A stretch of 64,000 bases of DNA from Rhodospirillaceae bacterium (GCA_009694245.1 SHVO01000003.1:1-64000), one strand, 5' to 3'; shown: positions 20,940-30,814, counted from the stretch's first letter. Program-made: numbers and translations. Notes: generated by a model from the sequence alone, not told the origin.

Positions 20940-22202
20940 ATGAAATCAGGGTTGATTGCCACCGGCGCCATGTTTGGCGCAGTGTTTGGCGCAGCGCTAA
21001 TATCCGAGCCGGTTCTCGCAGATACCCAACAAACGCCCGGCACCCGCATCAAGATCGATCTCAACGCGCTGGCCAAGCCTGGCGATACGCCCAGCAAAGC
21101 CAACGGCCCGAAGACCATCCCCAGGCCCGCCAATGCGACCTTGAATGTACCGCCGGGTTTTGTTGTCAATATCTTCGCCGGAAAACTCAGTCACGCGCGC
21201 AATATGAATGTCGCCGCCAATGGCGATGTTTTGCTGGCCGAACAGAGTGACGGTAAGATCACGCTACTTCGTGACGCCGACGGCGACGGCAAGGCCGAAC
21301 TCGTCACGACCTTCGCTGATGGCTTCAGAACCGCCTACGGCATCGCCTTCGCTCGGGGCGCGGTCTACATCGGCGACGGCGCAGGCGTATGGCGTATTCC
21401 CTACACGCCCGGTGACACCATGGCGCGCGAGAAACAAACCCTGGTTACGCCCGACGGCGCCTTTGGTCCGGGCGGCGGGCACTCGACGCGCAACGTCAAC
21501 GTTAGCCAGGACGGCACGAAGCTCTTGGTGTCGATTGGCTCCATCGGCAATCTCGGCGAAGAGCCCGTGCCGCGGGCGACCATCCAGGAATTTACCCTCG
21601 ATAGCAGCGGTATGAAGGCTGGCAATCAGCGCACGTTTGCCAGCGGTCTGCGTAATGCCGTCGGTACGGCGTTCTATCCCGGCACCAACGATCTCTACAC
21701 CGTGGTCAACGAACGCGACACGCTGGGTGACGAGTTGGTCCCCGACTATTTCACGCGGGTAGCCGACCAGGGTTTCTACGGCTGGCCCTACAGTTATCTG
21801 GGGCAGAACCGTCAGCAGGGTTTCGCCGACAAACGCCCCGACCTCGTGGCCAAGGCGATCGTGCCGGACTTGCCGTTCCGTTCGCACTCAGCGCCCCTCG
21901 GCCTCACCTTCTACAACGCCACCCAGTTCCCCAGGGAGTATCAGGGCGGCGCATTTGTCGCGCTGCACGGTTCGTGGAATGCGGCGGTGCCGCGCGCCTA
22001 CTTTGTCGCGTATGTGCCGTTTGAGAACAAACGGCCCGTCGGCGACTACATGATTTTTGCGAGCGGCTTCTGGCCGGGAAGTGGTGAAAAGGCGGAACTC
22101 TGGGGCCGCCCGGCAAGTGTTGCCGTCGCCAAAGACGGCAGTTTGCTCATCGCCGACGACACCTCCAATACCATCTTCCGCGTGAGCTATAAGGGTAAAT
22201 AG
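20940..22202 (+). CDS. Secreted L-sorbosone / glucose dehydrogenase-like beta-propeller
   Basis: Signal peptide; FVVNIFAGKLSHARNMNVAANGDVLLAEQSDGKITLLRDADGDGKAE, ALHGSWNAAVPRAYFVAYVPFENKRPVGDY. Confidence 0.88.
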   Translation: MKSGLIATGAMFGAVFGAALISEPVLADTQQTPGTRIKIDLNALAKPGDTPSKANGPKTIPRPANATLNVPPGFVVNIFAGKLSHARNMNVAANGDVLLAEQSDGKITLLRDADGDGKAELVTTFADGFRTAYGIAFARGAVYIGDGAGVWRIPYTPGDTMAREKQTLVTPDGAFGPGGGHSTRNVNVSQDGTKLLVSIGSIGNLGEEPVPRATIQEFTLDSSGMKAGNQRTFASGLRNAVGTAFYPGTNDLYTVVNERDTLGDELVPDYFTRVADQGFYGWPYSYLGQNRQQGFADKRPDLVAKAIVPDLPFRSHSAPLGLTFYNATQFPREYQGGAFVALHGSWNAAVPRAYFVAYVPFENKRPVGDYMIFASGFWPGSGEKAELWGRPASVAVAKDGSLLIADDTSNTIFRVSYKGK

Positions 22203-22268
22203 GCGACGCGAAATTCGACCTTCACCCCAATCAGTATCGCCATTGGTTCAATCTAAAATCATCCCGCG

Positions 22269-22709
22269 CTAGAGTAATTTACGAAAGTACACGACGCACT
22301 CGGCTTCTTTGAAGCCGAGTGCCTTAAGCATGCGATGGCTGTCGGTATTCTCAATCAACGAATCAGAAGCGAACTCGGCGCAGCCTTGCGTGCGGCTCCA
22401 CTCCGCGACAGCCTTTACAAGCGACCGCGCCACACCGGTCTTGCGGTGAGCAGGTTCCACGTAAATGCCTTCCAGGAATCCAACCGGCGACGTTGCGCAG
22501 CCATTGACGTAGTCGCGACGCAAAGAAGCCTCGGCAAACCCGATGACGTCACCGTTGTCGGCCAGGGCGACCAGATTTAGCAAACTGTTGTTGCGCGGCA
22601 TGATGGGCAAGTCTTCGGCAAGGTTAGCTTTCTCATCGGGCCACAGCGCGACGCGGAGCTTTAGCCAGGACTCCAAATGCGATGAGTCCGCCCGCACGAT
22701 TTTCATCAC
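22269..22709 (-). CDS. GNAT acetyltransferase resembling aminoglycoside 6'-N-acetyltransferase
   Basis: LKLRVALWPDE..., VGFLEGIYVEPAHRKTGVARSLVKAVAEWSRTQGCAEFASDSLIENTDSHRMLKALGFKEAECVVYFRKLL follows the AAC(6')-I pattern. Confidence 0.8.
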   Translation of the reverse strand: MMKIVRADSSHLESWLKLRVALWPDEKANLAEDLPIMPRNNSLLNLVALADNGDVIGFAEASLRRDYVNGCATSPVGFLEGIYVEPAHRKTGVARSLVKAVAEWSRTQGCAEFASDSLIENTDSHRMLKALGFKEAECVVYFRKLL

Positions 22710-23395
22710 AGTGCCTTTCTGAACGTCAGGCTGTAGCGTCCACTGATTTCGTCAAGCGGACTCGTGCCCGGATAGATTTTGCGCACGCCATGGAAGCGCA
22801 TCCGGCTGGCACCCCCCATCAGCAGCACATCGCCGCTACGCAGTTTGAGGGCTTGGGTTTTGTCGCCGCGGGCGAAGCCGCCGATCAGGAAATCGGCGGC
22901 ATCGCCCAGGGAGACCGTTATGATCGGCTGGGAAAAATCCTTCTCGTCGCGGTCCTGGTGCAGGCCCATTTTCGCGCCCGCTGCGTAGGCGTTGATCAGG
23001 CAGGCATCGGGGGCGAAGTCTGGCCACGGACTCTCGGAAGTAACTCCTTGTATTAATTTAATAAACTCATCGGGAATCGGCGGCCACGGCAGGCCCGTCT
23101 GCGGACTGGCGCTGATGTAGCGGTAGCCTTTGGCATCACCCCACCAGCCGACAACCCCGCAATTGGTCATGGCCGCCGCGGTCAGGCCGCCGCCCTTGGT
23201 GCGGATTCGCGCAGGTGGGACGGCTCGCAAAACCGTCTCCAGCGCCGCCTGAAGGCGCTGTTGGCCCAGAAAATCCACGACGCCAGGCCTCAAAAACATC
23301 CCTTCGGGCAGTGCCGGCGGCGCGTCAGGGTCGCTGAACGGCAGCTCCATGGTCCTCACTACCGTATTTTGGGGCTCCCTGTCGGGGCTAAGCAC
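22706..23395 (-). CDS. alkB: Alpha-ketoglutarate-dependent dioxygenase AlkB
   Basis: NAYAAGAKMGLHQDRDEKDFSQPIITVSLGDAADFLIGG, SGDVLLMGGASRMRFHGV (HxD...H/RxxxxxR). Confidence 0.93.
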   Translation of the reverse strand: MLSPDREPQNTVVRTMELPFSDPDAPPALPEGMFLRPGVVDFLGQQRLQAALETVLRAVPPARIRTKGGGLTAAAMTNCGVVGWWGDAKGYRYISASPQTGLPWPPIPDEFIKLIQGVTSESPWPDFAPDACLINAYAAGAKMGLHQDRDEKDFSQPIITVSLGDAADFLIGGFARGDKTQALKLRSGDVLLMGGASRMRFHGVRKIYPGTSPLDEISGRYSLTFRKAL

Positions 23396-23411
23396 GGGAT
23401 TTTCGCGCCTA

Positions 23412-23447
23412 GACCCTTTCCCAGTTATCTTGGACCGGGAAAGGGTC
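23412..23447. repeat. Long inverted repeat (11-bp perfect stem, 14-nt loop)
   Basis: GACCCTTTCCC (23412-23422) / GGGAAAGGGTC (23437-23447). Confidence 0.8.
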
Positions 23448-23462
23448 CAGACTCATATGAAT

Positions 23463-23513
23463 AGCGCGCTTCCTCTCGGAAAACCGGAAGGCCACTTTTC
23501 CGGGAAGCGCGCT
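23463..23513. repeat. REP-like hairpin element
   Basis: AGCGCGCTTCC...GGAAGCGCGCT outer stem enclosing CGGAAAACCGGAAGGCCACTTTTCCG. Confidence 0.75.
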
Positions 23514-23571
23514 TGCCCCAGATCTAAGGGGCAAAATCCCCGAAATCACGCGCAAAAAGAATCGCCTAGCC

Positions 23572-23601
23572 GTTGCAGCCCTGGATGCCCCCCCTTATAT
23601 A
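23572..23601 (+). promoter_or_regulatory. Candidate heat-shock sigma32 (RpoH) promoter for dnaK
   Basis: gTTGCAG ... CCCCTTATATA upstream of dnaK, resembling the C-rich -10 of RpoH promoters. Confidence 0.45.
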
Positions 23602-23739
23602 CCGCCCCAGAGCAAGTATGACGCTGGCGTAGGGGACATCGCCCGCCTCCGTTGTGTCACGACATATGTATTATTTCTGGGGATATCCGGAGTGCCTTCC
23701 GGGGCTCTCAATGTCTGCCGCTGAAAAGAGGAAATGGAT

Positions 23740-25647
23740 ATGGCCAAAGTTATTGGGATCGATCTTGGCACAACAAATTCTTGTGTCGCGGTGATGGAAG
23801 GCAAGAGCCCCCGCGTCATCGAAAACGCCGAAGGGGCGCGGACCACACCCTCGCAGGTGGCCTTCACCGAATCAGCTGAACGCCTGGTTGGCCAGCCTGC
23901 CAAGCGCCAAGCCGTGACCAATCCCGAAGCGACCCTGTTCGCTATCAAGCGCCTTATCGGACGGCGCAGCGACGACCCCATGGTCGAAAAGGACAAGAAA
24001 CTCGTTCCCTACAAAATCCTCAAGGGCGATAACGGCGATGCCTGGGTCGAAGTGCGCGGCGAGAAATATTCGCCCAGCCAAGTTTCCGCATTCATCCTGC
24101 AAAAGATGAAAGAGACCGCCGAATCCTATCTCGGCGAAAAGGTCACCGAAGCCGTGATCACTGTTCCGGCTTATTTCAACGACAGCCAGCGCCAGGCCAC
24201 CAAGGATGCGGGCAAGATCGCCGGCCTCAACGTTCTGCGCATCATCAATGAACCGACGGCAGCAGCGCTCGCCTACGGCATGGATAAAAAAGGCTCGGGC
24301 ATCATCGCCGTCTATGACTTGGGCGGCGGCACATTCGACGTGTCCGTGTTGGAAATCGGCGACGGCGTTTTCGAGGTTAAGTCCACCAACGGCGATACCT
24401 TCCTCGGCGGTGAAGATTTCGACGCGCGTATCATCGACCATCTGGCCGACGAGTTCAAAAAAGATGCCGGCATCGACCTGCGCAAGGACAAGTTGGCGCT
24501 TCAACGCTTAAAGGAAGCCGCCGAAAAGGCCAAGATTGAGCTTTCCAGCTCGGTGCAGACCGACGTAAATCTGCCCTTCATCACCGCTGACGCCTCGGGT
24601 CCGAAACACCTCAACGTCAAGCTCACCCGGGCCAAGCTCGAAGCGCTGGTGGATGACTTAATCCAACGTACCGTCGAGCCCTGCAAGAAGGCACTCAAGG
24701 ACGCCGGCCTCAAGGCCAGCGAGATTCAAGAAGTCATCTTGGTCGGTGGCATGACCCGCATGCCCAAGGTTCAGGAAGTCGTAAAGCAGTTCTTCGGCCG
24801 CGAACCGCACAAGGGCGTGAACCCGGACGAAGTCGTGGCGTTGGGCGCGGCCATCCAGGGCGGCGTGCTCAAGGGCGACGTCAAGGATGTGTTGTTGCTG
24901 GACGTCACGCCGTTGTCGCTGGGCATCGAAACGTTGGGCGGCGTGTTCACCCGACTGATCGAGCGCAACACCACGATTCCCACGCGCAAGAGCCAAGTAT
25001 TTTCGACGGCCGAAGACAGTCAAAACGCCGTGACGATTCGTGTGTTCCAGGGCGAACGCGAAATGGCCGCTGACAATAAGATGCTCGGCCAATTTGATCT
25101 CGTCGGTATTCCTTCGGCGCCGCGTGGTGTGCCGCAAGTGGAGGTTACCTTCGATATCGATGCCAACGGCATCGTCAACGTCTCGGCCAAGGACAAAGCC
25201 ACGGGCAAAGAGCAGCAGATCCGCATCCAAGCCTCTGGGGGCTTGTCGGAGGCCGACATTCAAAAAATGGTTAAGGATGCCGAAGCCCACGCGGAAGAAG
25301 ATAAGATTCGTCGCGCCGCCGTGGACGCCCGTAACCATGGCGATGGACTGGTGCATTCGACCGAGAAAAGTCTAAAGGAACACGGCGACAAGATCCCGGC
25401 TGCCGATAAGGCCGAGATTGAGGCCAAGCTCGCCGACGTGAAGGCTGTGCTCGATTCCGGCGATGCCGATAAAATCAAAAGCGCGACCGACGCCTTGATG
25501 CAGGCCTCCATGAAGATGGGTGAAGCCATGTACAAGCAAGATCCGGCCGCCGCCTCCGCTGGTGCCGCCGGCGCAGACGAGGGCGAGGCCAAGGACGACG
25601 ACGTGGTTGATGCTGACTTTGAAGAAGTCGACAAGAACAAGAAATAG
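23740..25647 (+). CDS. dnaK: Molecular chaperone DnaK
   Basis: [43 protein letters not shown] Shine-Dalgarno spacing favours ATG 23740 over 23734. Confidence 0.99.
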   Translation: MAKVIGIDLGTTNSCVAVMEGKSPRVIENAEGARTTPSQVAFTESAERLVGQPAKRQAVTNPEATLFAIKRLIGRRSDDPMVEKDKKLVPYKILKGDNGDAWVEVRGEKYSPSQVSAFILQKMKETAESYLGEKVTEAVITVPAYFNDSQRQATKDAGKIAGLNVLRIINEPTAAALAYGMDKKGSGIIAVYDLGGGTFDVSVLEIGDGVFEVKSTNGDTFLGGEDFDARIIDHLADEFKKDAGIDLRKDKLALQRLKEAAEKAKIELSSSVQTDVNLPFITADASGPKHLNVKLTRAKLEALVDDLIQRTVEPCKKALKDAGLKASEIQEVILVGGMTRMPKVQEVVKQFFGREPHKGVNPDEVVALGAAIQGGVLKGDVKDVLLLDVTPLSLGIETLGGVFTRLIERNTTIPTRKSQVFSTAEDSQNAVTIRVFQGEREMAADNKMLGQFDLVGIPSAPRGVPQVEVTFDIDANGIVNVSAKDKATGKEQQIRIQASGGLSEADIQKMVKDAEAHAEEDKIRRAAVDARNHGDGLVHSTEKSLKEHGDKIPAADKAEIEAKLADVKAVLDSGDADKIKSATDALMQASMKMGEAMYKQDPAAASAGAAGADEGEAKDDDVVDADFEEVDKNKK

Positions 25648-25765
25648 CCGCGGACACGATCCGGAGGCGTGATCGGTGGGAACGATTGACGTCATTAGGC
25701 TCGAAGCGCTCACGGGTGCCGGGGACGTTGTGAACACTGTCGTAAATACGGAGCGTCGCTAACCA

Positions 25766-26911
25766 ATGGCCGCAGCGAAGAAGTGTTACTACGAAATTCT
25801 CGGCGTCACAAAAGGCGCGTCGGGCGACGATCTCAAGAAGTCCTATCGCAAGCTCGCCATGGATTTTCACCCGGATCGTAATCCGGGAAACAAAGACGCC
25901 GAGCACAAATTCAAGGTTTTGAGCGAGGCCTACGACATTCTGCGCGACGAGCAAAAGCGCGCGGCCTACGACCGCTATGGCCATGCCGCCTTCGAGCAGG
26001 GCCAAGGCGCCAGCGGTGGTTTCGGCTTCGAATTCGGCGCGGGCTTCGCCGACATCTTCGACGAGATGTTCGGTGACATGGTGGGCCGGCGCGGCGGCCG
26101 TAGTGGTCGCGGTCAGGCCCGGGGCCAGGACCTGCGCTACAATATGGAAATCTCGCTGGAAGAGGCCTTCCACGGCAAGAAGGCCTCGATCACCGTGCCT
26201 TCCAGTGTCACCTGCGACAAATGCAAAGGCTCCGGCGGCAAGGATGGCGCCGCGCCCGCGACATGTCCCGGGTGCAAAGGTGCCGGCAAGATCCGCGGTC
26301 AGCAGGGATTCTTCACCGTCGAACGCGTTTGCGCCACCTGCCACGGCGGCGGACAGGTGATCAGTGATCCCTGTCCAAAATGCGCTGGGGCCGGGCGCAG
26401 CCGCAAGGAAAAGTCCCTCGAGGTCACCATCCCGCCCGGCGTTGAGGAAGGTACCCGCATTCGCCTGGCCAGCGAGGGTGAAGGCGGCCTGAACGGCGCG
26501 CCCGCCGGAGACTTGTATATCTTCCTGGCGATATCGCCCCACCGCATGTTTCAGCGCGACGGCGCTAACCTGTTCATGCGCATGCCGCTTCCTATGACTA
26601 CGGCCACCCTTGGCGGTGAAGTTGAGATGCCGGTGGTAGATGGCTCACGGATAAAGGTGCAAATCCCCAAGGGCTGCCAGAATGGCCACCGTTTCCGTCT
26701 CAAAGGCAAAGGCATGAGCGTGTTGCGCTCGACCGCACGCGGCGACATGTTCCTGGAAGCGGCGGTCGAAGTGCCGGTCAATCTCACCGACAAGCAGCGC
26801 AAATTGTTTGAAGAGTTTGAGAAGGATGGGGAAAGCACCACCTACAGCCCCGAATGCACTAGCTTCCTTGCTAAGGTAAAGGACTTCCTGGGCGCGGCGA
26901 CGGCGAAGTAG
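25766..26911 (+). CDS. dnaJ: Molecular chaperone DnaJ
   Basis: J-domain ([12 protein letters not shown]), G/F region, four CxxCxGxG zinc motifs. Confidence 0.98.
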   Translation: MAAAKKCYYEILGVTKGASGDDLKKSYRKLAMDFHPDRNPGNKDAEHKFKVLSEAYDILRDEQKRAAYDRYGHAAFEQGQGASGGFGFEFGAGFADIFDEMFGDMVGRRGGRSGRGQARGQDLRYNMEISLEEAFHGKKASITVPSSVTCDKCKGSGGKDGAAPATCPGCKGAGKIRGQQGFFTVERVCATCHGGGQVISDPCPKCAGAGRSRKEKSLEVTIPPGVEEGTRIRLASEGEGGLNGAPAGDLYIFLAISPHRMFQRDGANLFMRMPLPMTTATLGGEVEMPVVDGSRIKVQIPKGCQNGHRFRLKGKGMSVLRSTARGDMFLEAAVEVPVNLTDKQRKLFEEFEKDGESTTYSPECTSFLAKVKDFLGAATAK

Positions 26912-27044
26912 ACTGTTGAAGCACTCGTGCTTCCACTTCCCGCGCCGGCTCGGTTGGCTGCTGCACAGCTTCGGCGCGGCTTGTCCGGGATGACGGTCGG
27001 GACTACTTTGCACCGATAAGAATCGTCGCACGCCGGAGCTTGCT

Positions 27045-27842
27045 ATGAAAATCGGGATCGTCGGATGCGCGGGCCGCATGGGTCGGATGCTCATCCAGGA
27101 AGTGCTGGCTACGCCCGGCGCCGGGTTGGCCGGAGGCACCGAGCCGTCGGGCCCCGCCATCGGCCAGGACCTAGGCCTACTGATCGGCGCAAAAGTTCTC
27201 GGTGTCGCGGTCGCCAGTGATACCAGGGCCCTTTTCACCGCCAGCGACGTGGTGATTGATTTCACGGTGCCCGCGGCCACCAAGATTCACGCGGAACTCG
27301 CGGCGGCCACCGGAAAAGCCTTGGTCATCGGCACGACCGGCTTGGGTGACGACGTGCGCGCAGCCATTGCCGCCGCCGCCAAAAAAGCCGTGGTCATCCA
27401 GGCCCCCAACATGAGTGTCGGCGTCAACGTGCTGCTGGCACTGACCGAAAAACTCGCCGCCATCTTGGGCAGCGAATACGACGTCGAGATTCTCGAGATG
27501 CACCATCGGCACAAAGTCGATGCGCCCTCGGGCACGGCGCTGGGTTTTGGCGAAGCCGCGGCTATGGGCCGCAAAGTTAATCTTAAAGCCGTCGCACGGA
27601 CGACGCGCGACGGCCAAGTAGGGCTACGTCCCGCCGGCGAGATCGGCTTTGCGACTTTGCGTGGTGGTGACCTGGTTGGCGATCATACCGTGATCTTTGC
27701 TGCCGACGGCGAACGCATAGAGATCACCCATAGGGCAAGCTCACGCGAAATCTTCGCCAAGGGCGCCGTGCGGGCCGCTTTGTGGGCTAAGGGCCGCGCG
27801 CCGGGCCTCTATTCCATGCGCGATGTCTTGGGGTTGGGCTAG
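27045..27842 (+). CDS. dapB: 4-hydroxy-tetrahydrodipicolinate reductase
   Basis: MKIGIVGCAGRMGRMLIQEV, EILEMHHRHKVDAPSGTAL. Confidence 0.97.
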   Translation: MKIGIVGCAGRMGRMLIQEVLATPGAGLAGGTEPSGPAIGQDLGLLIGAKVLGVAVASDTRALFTASDVVIDFTVPAATKIHAELAAATGKALVIGTTGLGDDVRAAIAAAAKKAVVIQAPNMSVGVNVLLALTEKLAAILGSEYDVEILEMHHRHKVDAPSGTALGFGEAAAMGRKVNLKAVARTTRDGQVGLRPAGEIGFATLRGGDLVGDHTVIFAADGERIEITHRASSREIFAKGAVRAALWAKGRAPGLYSMRDVLGLG

Positions 27843-27890
27843 AGCATCGTGCCGAAAAGTGGGAGCCGGTTTTCGGCAAAACGATGCGAC
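27841..27890. repeat. REP-like palindromic element
   Basis: agagcatcgtgccgaaaagtgggagccggttttcggcaaaacgatgc; nested inverted repeats, same core (reverse orientation) as 23463-23513 and 59194-59220. Confidence 0.75.
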
Positions 27891-27900
27891 CACAAAAAGT

Positions 27901-27942
27901 TAGAGCAAGCAGGGCGATTCCGAAATCGCGCTGCTTGCTCTA
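27901..27942. repeat. 19-bp near-perfect hairpin (18/19 pairs) upstream of nth
   Basis: tagagcaagcagggcgatt-ccga-aatcgcgctgcttgctcta. Confidence 0.85.
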
Positions 27943-27949
27943 GCCTGCC

Positions 27950-28675
27950 ATGAAACCTGCGATGGTCGCGGAATTCTATCGCCGCCTGCGCGACCTCGAA
28001 CCCTCACCCACGACTGAACTCAAATACACCAACACTTATACCCTGTTGGTCGCGGCGGCCCTCTCGGCCCAGGCCACCGATGTCGGCGTCAACCGGGCGA
28101 CCGGGCCGTTATTCGCCGTTGTCGATACGCCGGAGAAGATGCTGGCGCTGGGCGAGGCCGGCCTCAAAAGCTACATCAAGACCATCGGCCTGTTTAACAC
28201 CAAGGCCAAGAATGTGATGGCGCTGTCGAAAATCCTCGTGGACGAACACGCGGGCCAAGTTCCGGCCGTACGCGAAGCGCTCGAAAAGCTTCCGGGCGTA
28301 GGCCGCAAGACCGCCAACGTCGTGCTTAACGTCGCCTTCGGCCAGCACACCATTGCCGTCGATACGCATATTTTTCGTATCGGGAATCGAACCGGGTTAG
28401 CTCCCGGTAAAAACCCGCGGCAGGTCGAGGATAATCTTGAAAAGGTCACGCCGGCGGCATTCAAGCAGCACGCACACCACTGGCTGATCTTGCACGGACG
28501 CTACGTGTGCAAGGCCCGCGCACCCGATTGCTGGCGTTGCGTTGTGAACGATCTCTGCGCTTTTACGCCTAAGGTAGCGGCGCCCAATAGCACGGGCGCC
28601 CGGAAGGCCGCGCCGAAGACCATTGGGAAAGTCGTGAAAAATACCGCAAAGAAAATCGTGAACCGCCGGCGGTAG
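27950..28675 (+). CDS. nth: Endonuclease III
   Basis: LLVAAALSAQATDVGVNRATGPLF, LPGVGRKTANVVLNVAFG, C-terminal C-x6-C-x2-C-x5-C type cluster (VCKARAPDCWRCVVNDLC). Confidence 0.96.
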   Translation: MKPAMVAEFYRRLRDLEPSPTTELKYTNTYTLLVAAALSAQATDVGVNRATGPLFAVVDTPEKMLALGEAGLKSYIKTIGLFNTKAKNVMALSKILVDEHAGQVPAVREALEKLPGVGRKTANVVLNVAFGQHTIAVDTHIFRIGNRTGLAPGKNPRQVEDNLEKVTPAAFKQHAHHWLILHGRYVCKARAPDCWRCVVNDLCAFTPKVAAPNSTGARKAAPKTIGKVVKNTAKKIVNRRR

Positions 28676-28681
28676 GGGCGG

Positions 28682-29110
28682 TTAGCCGATCGACTCGATC
28701 GTGCCCAGCAACCTGCCGCCGTTGGCCACGGCTATCGTCTTGTAGCTCACCGAACCCTTGACGACGCCGGACGCCGCGACTTCGAGGTGCCCGTTGACCT
28801 TCAATGTGCCTTCGCAGGTGCCGGCAATGACCGCGCTATCCACTTCGGCTGTGCCTTTAAAGGTGCCGTTGGCGGTGACGTCGATCGATTTAACGCCGCT
28901 CAGGGCCGCTTCAACCGTGCCTGCGATGATCAACTTCTCGCAACCCGAGATCTCGCCGCTCATGCGTATCTGTTTGCCGATGACCAGGCGTTTGCCGGCG
29001 GCGTCGGCGTCTGCGCCGCGCACGGCGGCGAGGTTCGGCATATCGGCAACGCGCTTGGGAATCGCGGGTGCGAAGGCGGCCATACGGTCCGTACTAAATC
29101 TGTCCGACAT
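28682..29110 (-). CDS. Bactofilin family cytoskeletal protein
   Basis: GKQIRMSGEISGCEKLIIAGTVEAALSGVKSIDVTANGTFKGTAEVDSAVIAGTCEGTLKVNGHLEVAASGVVKGSVSY; MSDRF start at 29110. Confidence 0.88.
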   Translation of the reverse strand: MSDRFSTDRMAAFAPAIPKRVADMPNLAAVRGADADAAGKRLVIGKQIRMSGEISGCEKLIIAGTVEAALSGVKSIDVTANGTFKGTAEVDSAVIAGTCEGTLKVNGHLEVAASGVVKGSVSYKTIAVANGGRLLGTIESIG

Positions 29111-29377
29111 TGATTTTCCCTCGGCCTGTGAATTTCTAAAGAAATGATGGGTCTTGGATAGAGGTTTGGTGCTGAACGGGCGCAAAGGCAGGCGCACCGG
29201 CGCGTGGCGAGCGCTTCGCGACAACTCGATGCGCGGCGATATCGCGCTACTTTCGGCGTCGTCGGCAATTCTGGCATCTAGAGGTTTGTCAGCTTCCAAC
29301 GTGTGTCTCGCTTCTTTCTGCCCGCAAATCCCGACGAGGCCCGGTCTCGGGCTGTGCTCGTACTTGAACACACATCC

Positions 29378-29420
29378 TAGAGCACGTCCTGGAAAAGTGG
29401 ATACCGGGTTTCCCCCCAGG
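29378..29420. repeat. REP-like element (degenerate copy)
   Basis: tagagcacgtcctggaaaagtggataccgggtttccccccagg; same gaaaagtgg-N-accgg-ttt core. Confidence 0.55.
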
Positions 29421-29604
29421 GTAAGGCGGCATTTTCTAAGATTAAGGGTCTGGCGCGCGCCGGGAAGAACTCTAGTGCCCAGGGGTTAATTATTGAAATA
29501 TATAGCTGACCAGCCAGCCCATCCCTGGCGGCGGCTTGTCGGCCGGCACCCAGCCGCTATACTCTCGACGCTAAAATATTAAGCAAAAGTATAAGGGTAG
29601 GCTC

Positions 29605-30600
29605 ATGGTTGAAGCGCGGTTTGACGTTGTCGGAATCGGTTCAGCCATCGTCGATATCCTCGCTCGTACCGACGAAGGGTTCCTGGCCGACAACGGCATG
29701 GTTAAGGGTATCATGGCGCTGACGACCGCGGCCGAGGCCAAAGCGATTTACGAACGGATGGGCCAGGCGGTGGAGATTTCGGGCGGTTCGGCCGCCAATA
29801 CCATGGCTGGAATCGCATCTTTAGGCGGCAAGCCCTGTTTCATCGGCAAAGTTGGGGCCGATAAATTGGGTGAAATCTTTGCCCATGACATTAGGGCCGC
29901 CGGCGTCGAATATGACGGCGGCGAACCGCGCTTGATCGAGATGCCGACGGCGACGTGTTTGATTCTGGTCACGCCCGATGGTCAGCGCACCATGAACACC
30001 CACCTCGGCGCTGCCAAGGCACTGAACGCCGCCGACATCGATGTCGATCGGATCGCTGCCGCTCACGTCACCTATATCGAGGGCTATCAGTGGGATACGC
30101 CCAGCGCCAAACAGGCCATCCGCAAGGCCTGCCAAGCCGCGAAAGGCGCCAAGCGTCAGGTGGCGCTGACGCTATCGGATCCTTTTGTGGTCGATCGCCA
30201 CCGCGATGAACTACTGGCCCTGATCAAGGAAGATATCGATATCCTCTTCGGCAACGAGGACGAGATCTTCAGTCTCTATCAGGCATCCGACCTTGAAGGC
30301 GCCATAGCCCGGTTGCGCGAAGCCCGGGTACTGGCCTCAATGACCCGGAGCGCAAAAGGCGCGATTGTCTTCGACGGCCAGACCACGATCGCCGTCAATG
30401 CCGCACCCGTGGCCAAGGTCGTGGATACGACCGGCGCCGGCGACCTATTCGCGGCCGGTTTTCTCTACGGCTATACGCACGGGCGTGATCTAGCCCACTC
30501 GGCGCGCATCGGCGCCATGGCGGCGGCCGAGGTCATCGGTCATATGGGGGCCCGGCCGGAAACGGCGCTGCGCGAACTGCTGGTGAAACACGGGCTGTAG
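29605..30600 (+). CDS. PfkB-family carbohydrate kinase (adenosine kinase-like)
   Basis: GGSAANTMAGIASLGGKPCFIGKVGADKLGEIF and VVDTTGAGDLFAAGFLYGYTHG. Confidence 0.93.
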   Translation: MVEARFDVVGIGSAIVDILARTDEGFLADNGMVKGIMALTTAAEAKAIYERMGQAVEISGGSAANTMAGIASLGGKPCFIGKVGADKLGEIFAHDIRAAGVEYDGGEPRLIEMPTATCLILVTPDGQRTMNTHLGAAKALNAADIDVDRIAAAHVTYIEGYQWDTPSAKQAIRKACQAAKGAKRQVALTLSDPFVVDRHRDELLALIKEDIDILFGNEDEIFSLYQASDLEGAIARLREARVLASMTRSAKGAIVFDGQTTIAVNAAPVAKVVDTTGAGDLFAAGFLYGYTHGRDLAHSARIGAMAAAEVIGHMGARPETALRELLVKHGL

Positions 30601-30781
30601 AGCCGCCAACGGCAGCGAGCGCTCTTTCGCTGAGATCTGTAGCGGGCCGGAAGAGCGGAAATGCAGGCTGGCCCCTGCGCCATGAAGCCGAAACCGAGGG
30701 TTTTTATGGCTTATTGAGGGTTTCACCGCACTGCACCTTGAACCGGACCCGTTTTTCAGTATATAGAGCCCGAGCGAAGGG

Positions 30782-30814
30782 GCCGGGCGCGAGTTGCGCC
30801 CGGCTTTTATTTAT
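30782..30814 (+). terminator. Rho-independent terminator between the PfkB-family kinase and typA (or a typA leader attenuator)
   Basis: GCCGGGCGC-GAGTT-GCGCCCGGC stem followed by TTTTATTTAT. Confidence 0.75.

Noticed and set aside
25475-26542. 355-aa minus-strand ORF
   Set aside because: Antisense to dnaK 3' end and dnaJ; no family resemblance.
28376-28402. gggaatcgaaccgggttagctcccgg resembling tRNA T-arm/acceptor sequence
   Set aside because: Lies inside the nth coding frame and no cloverleaf can be built.
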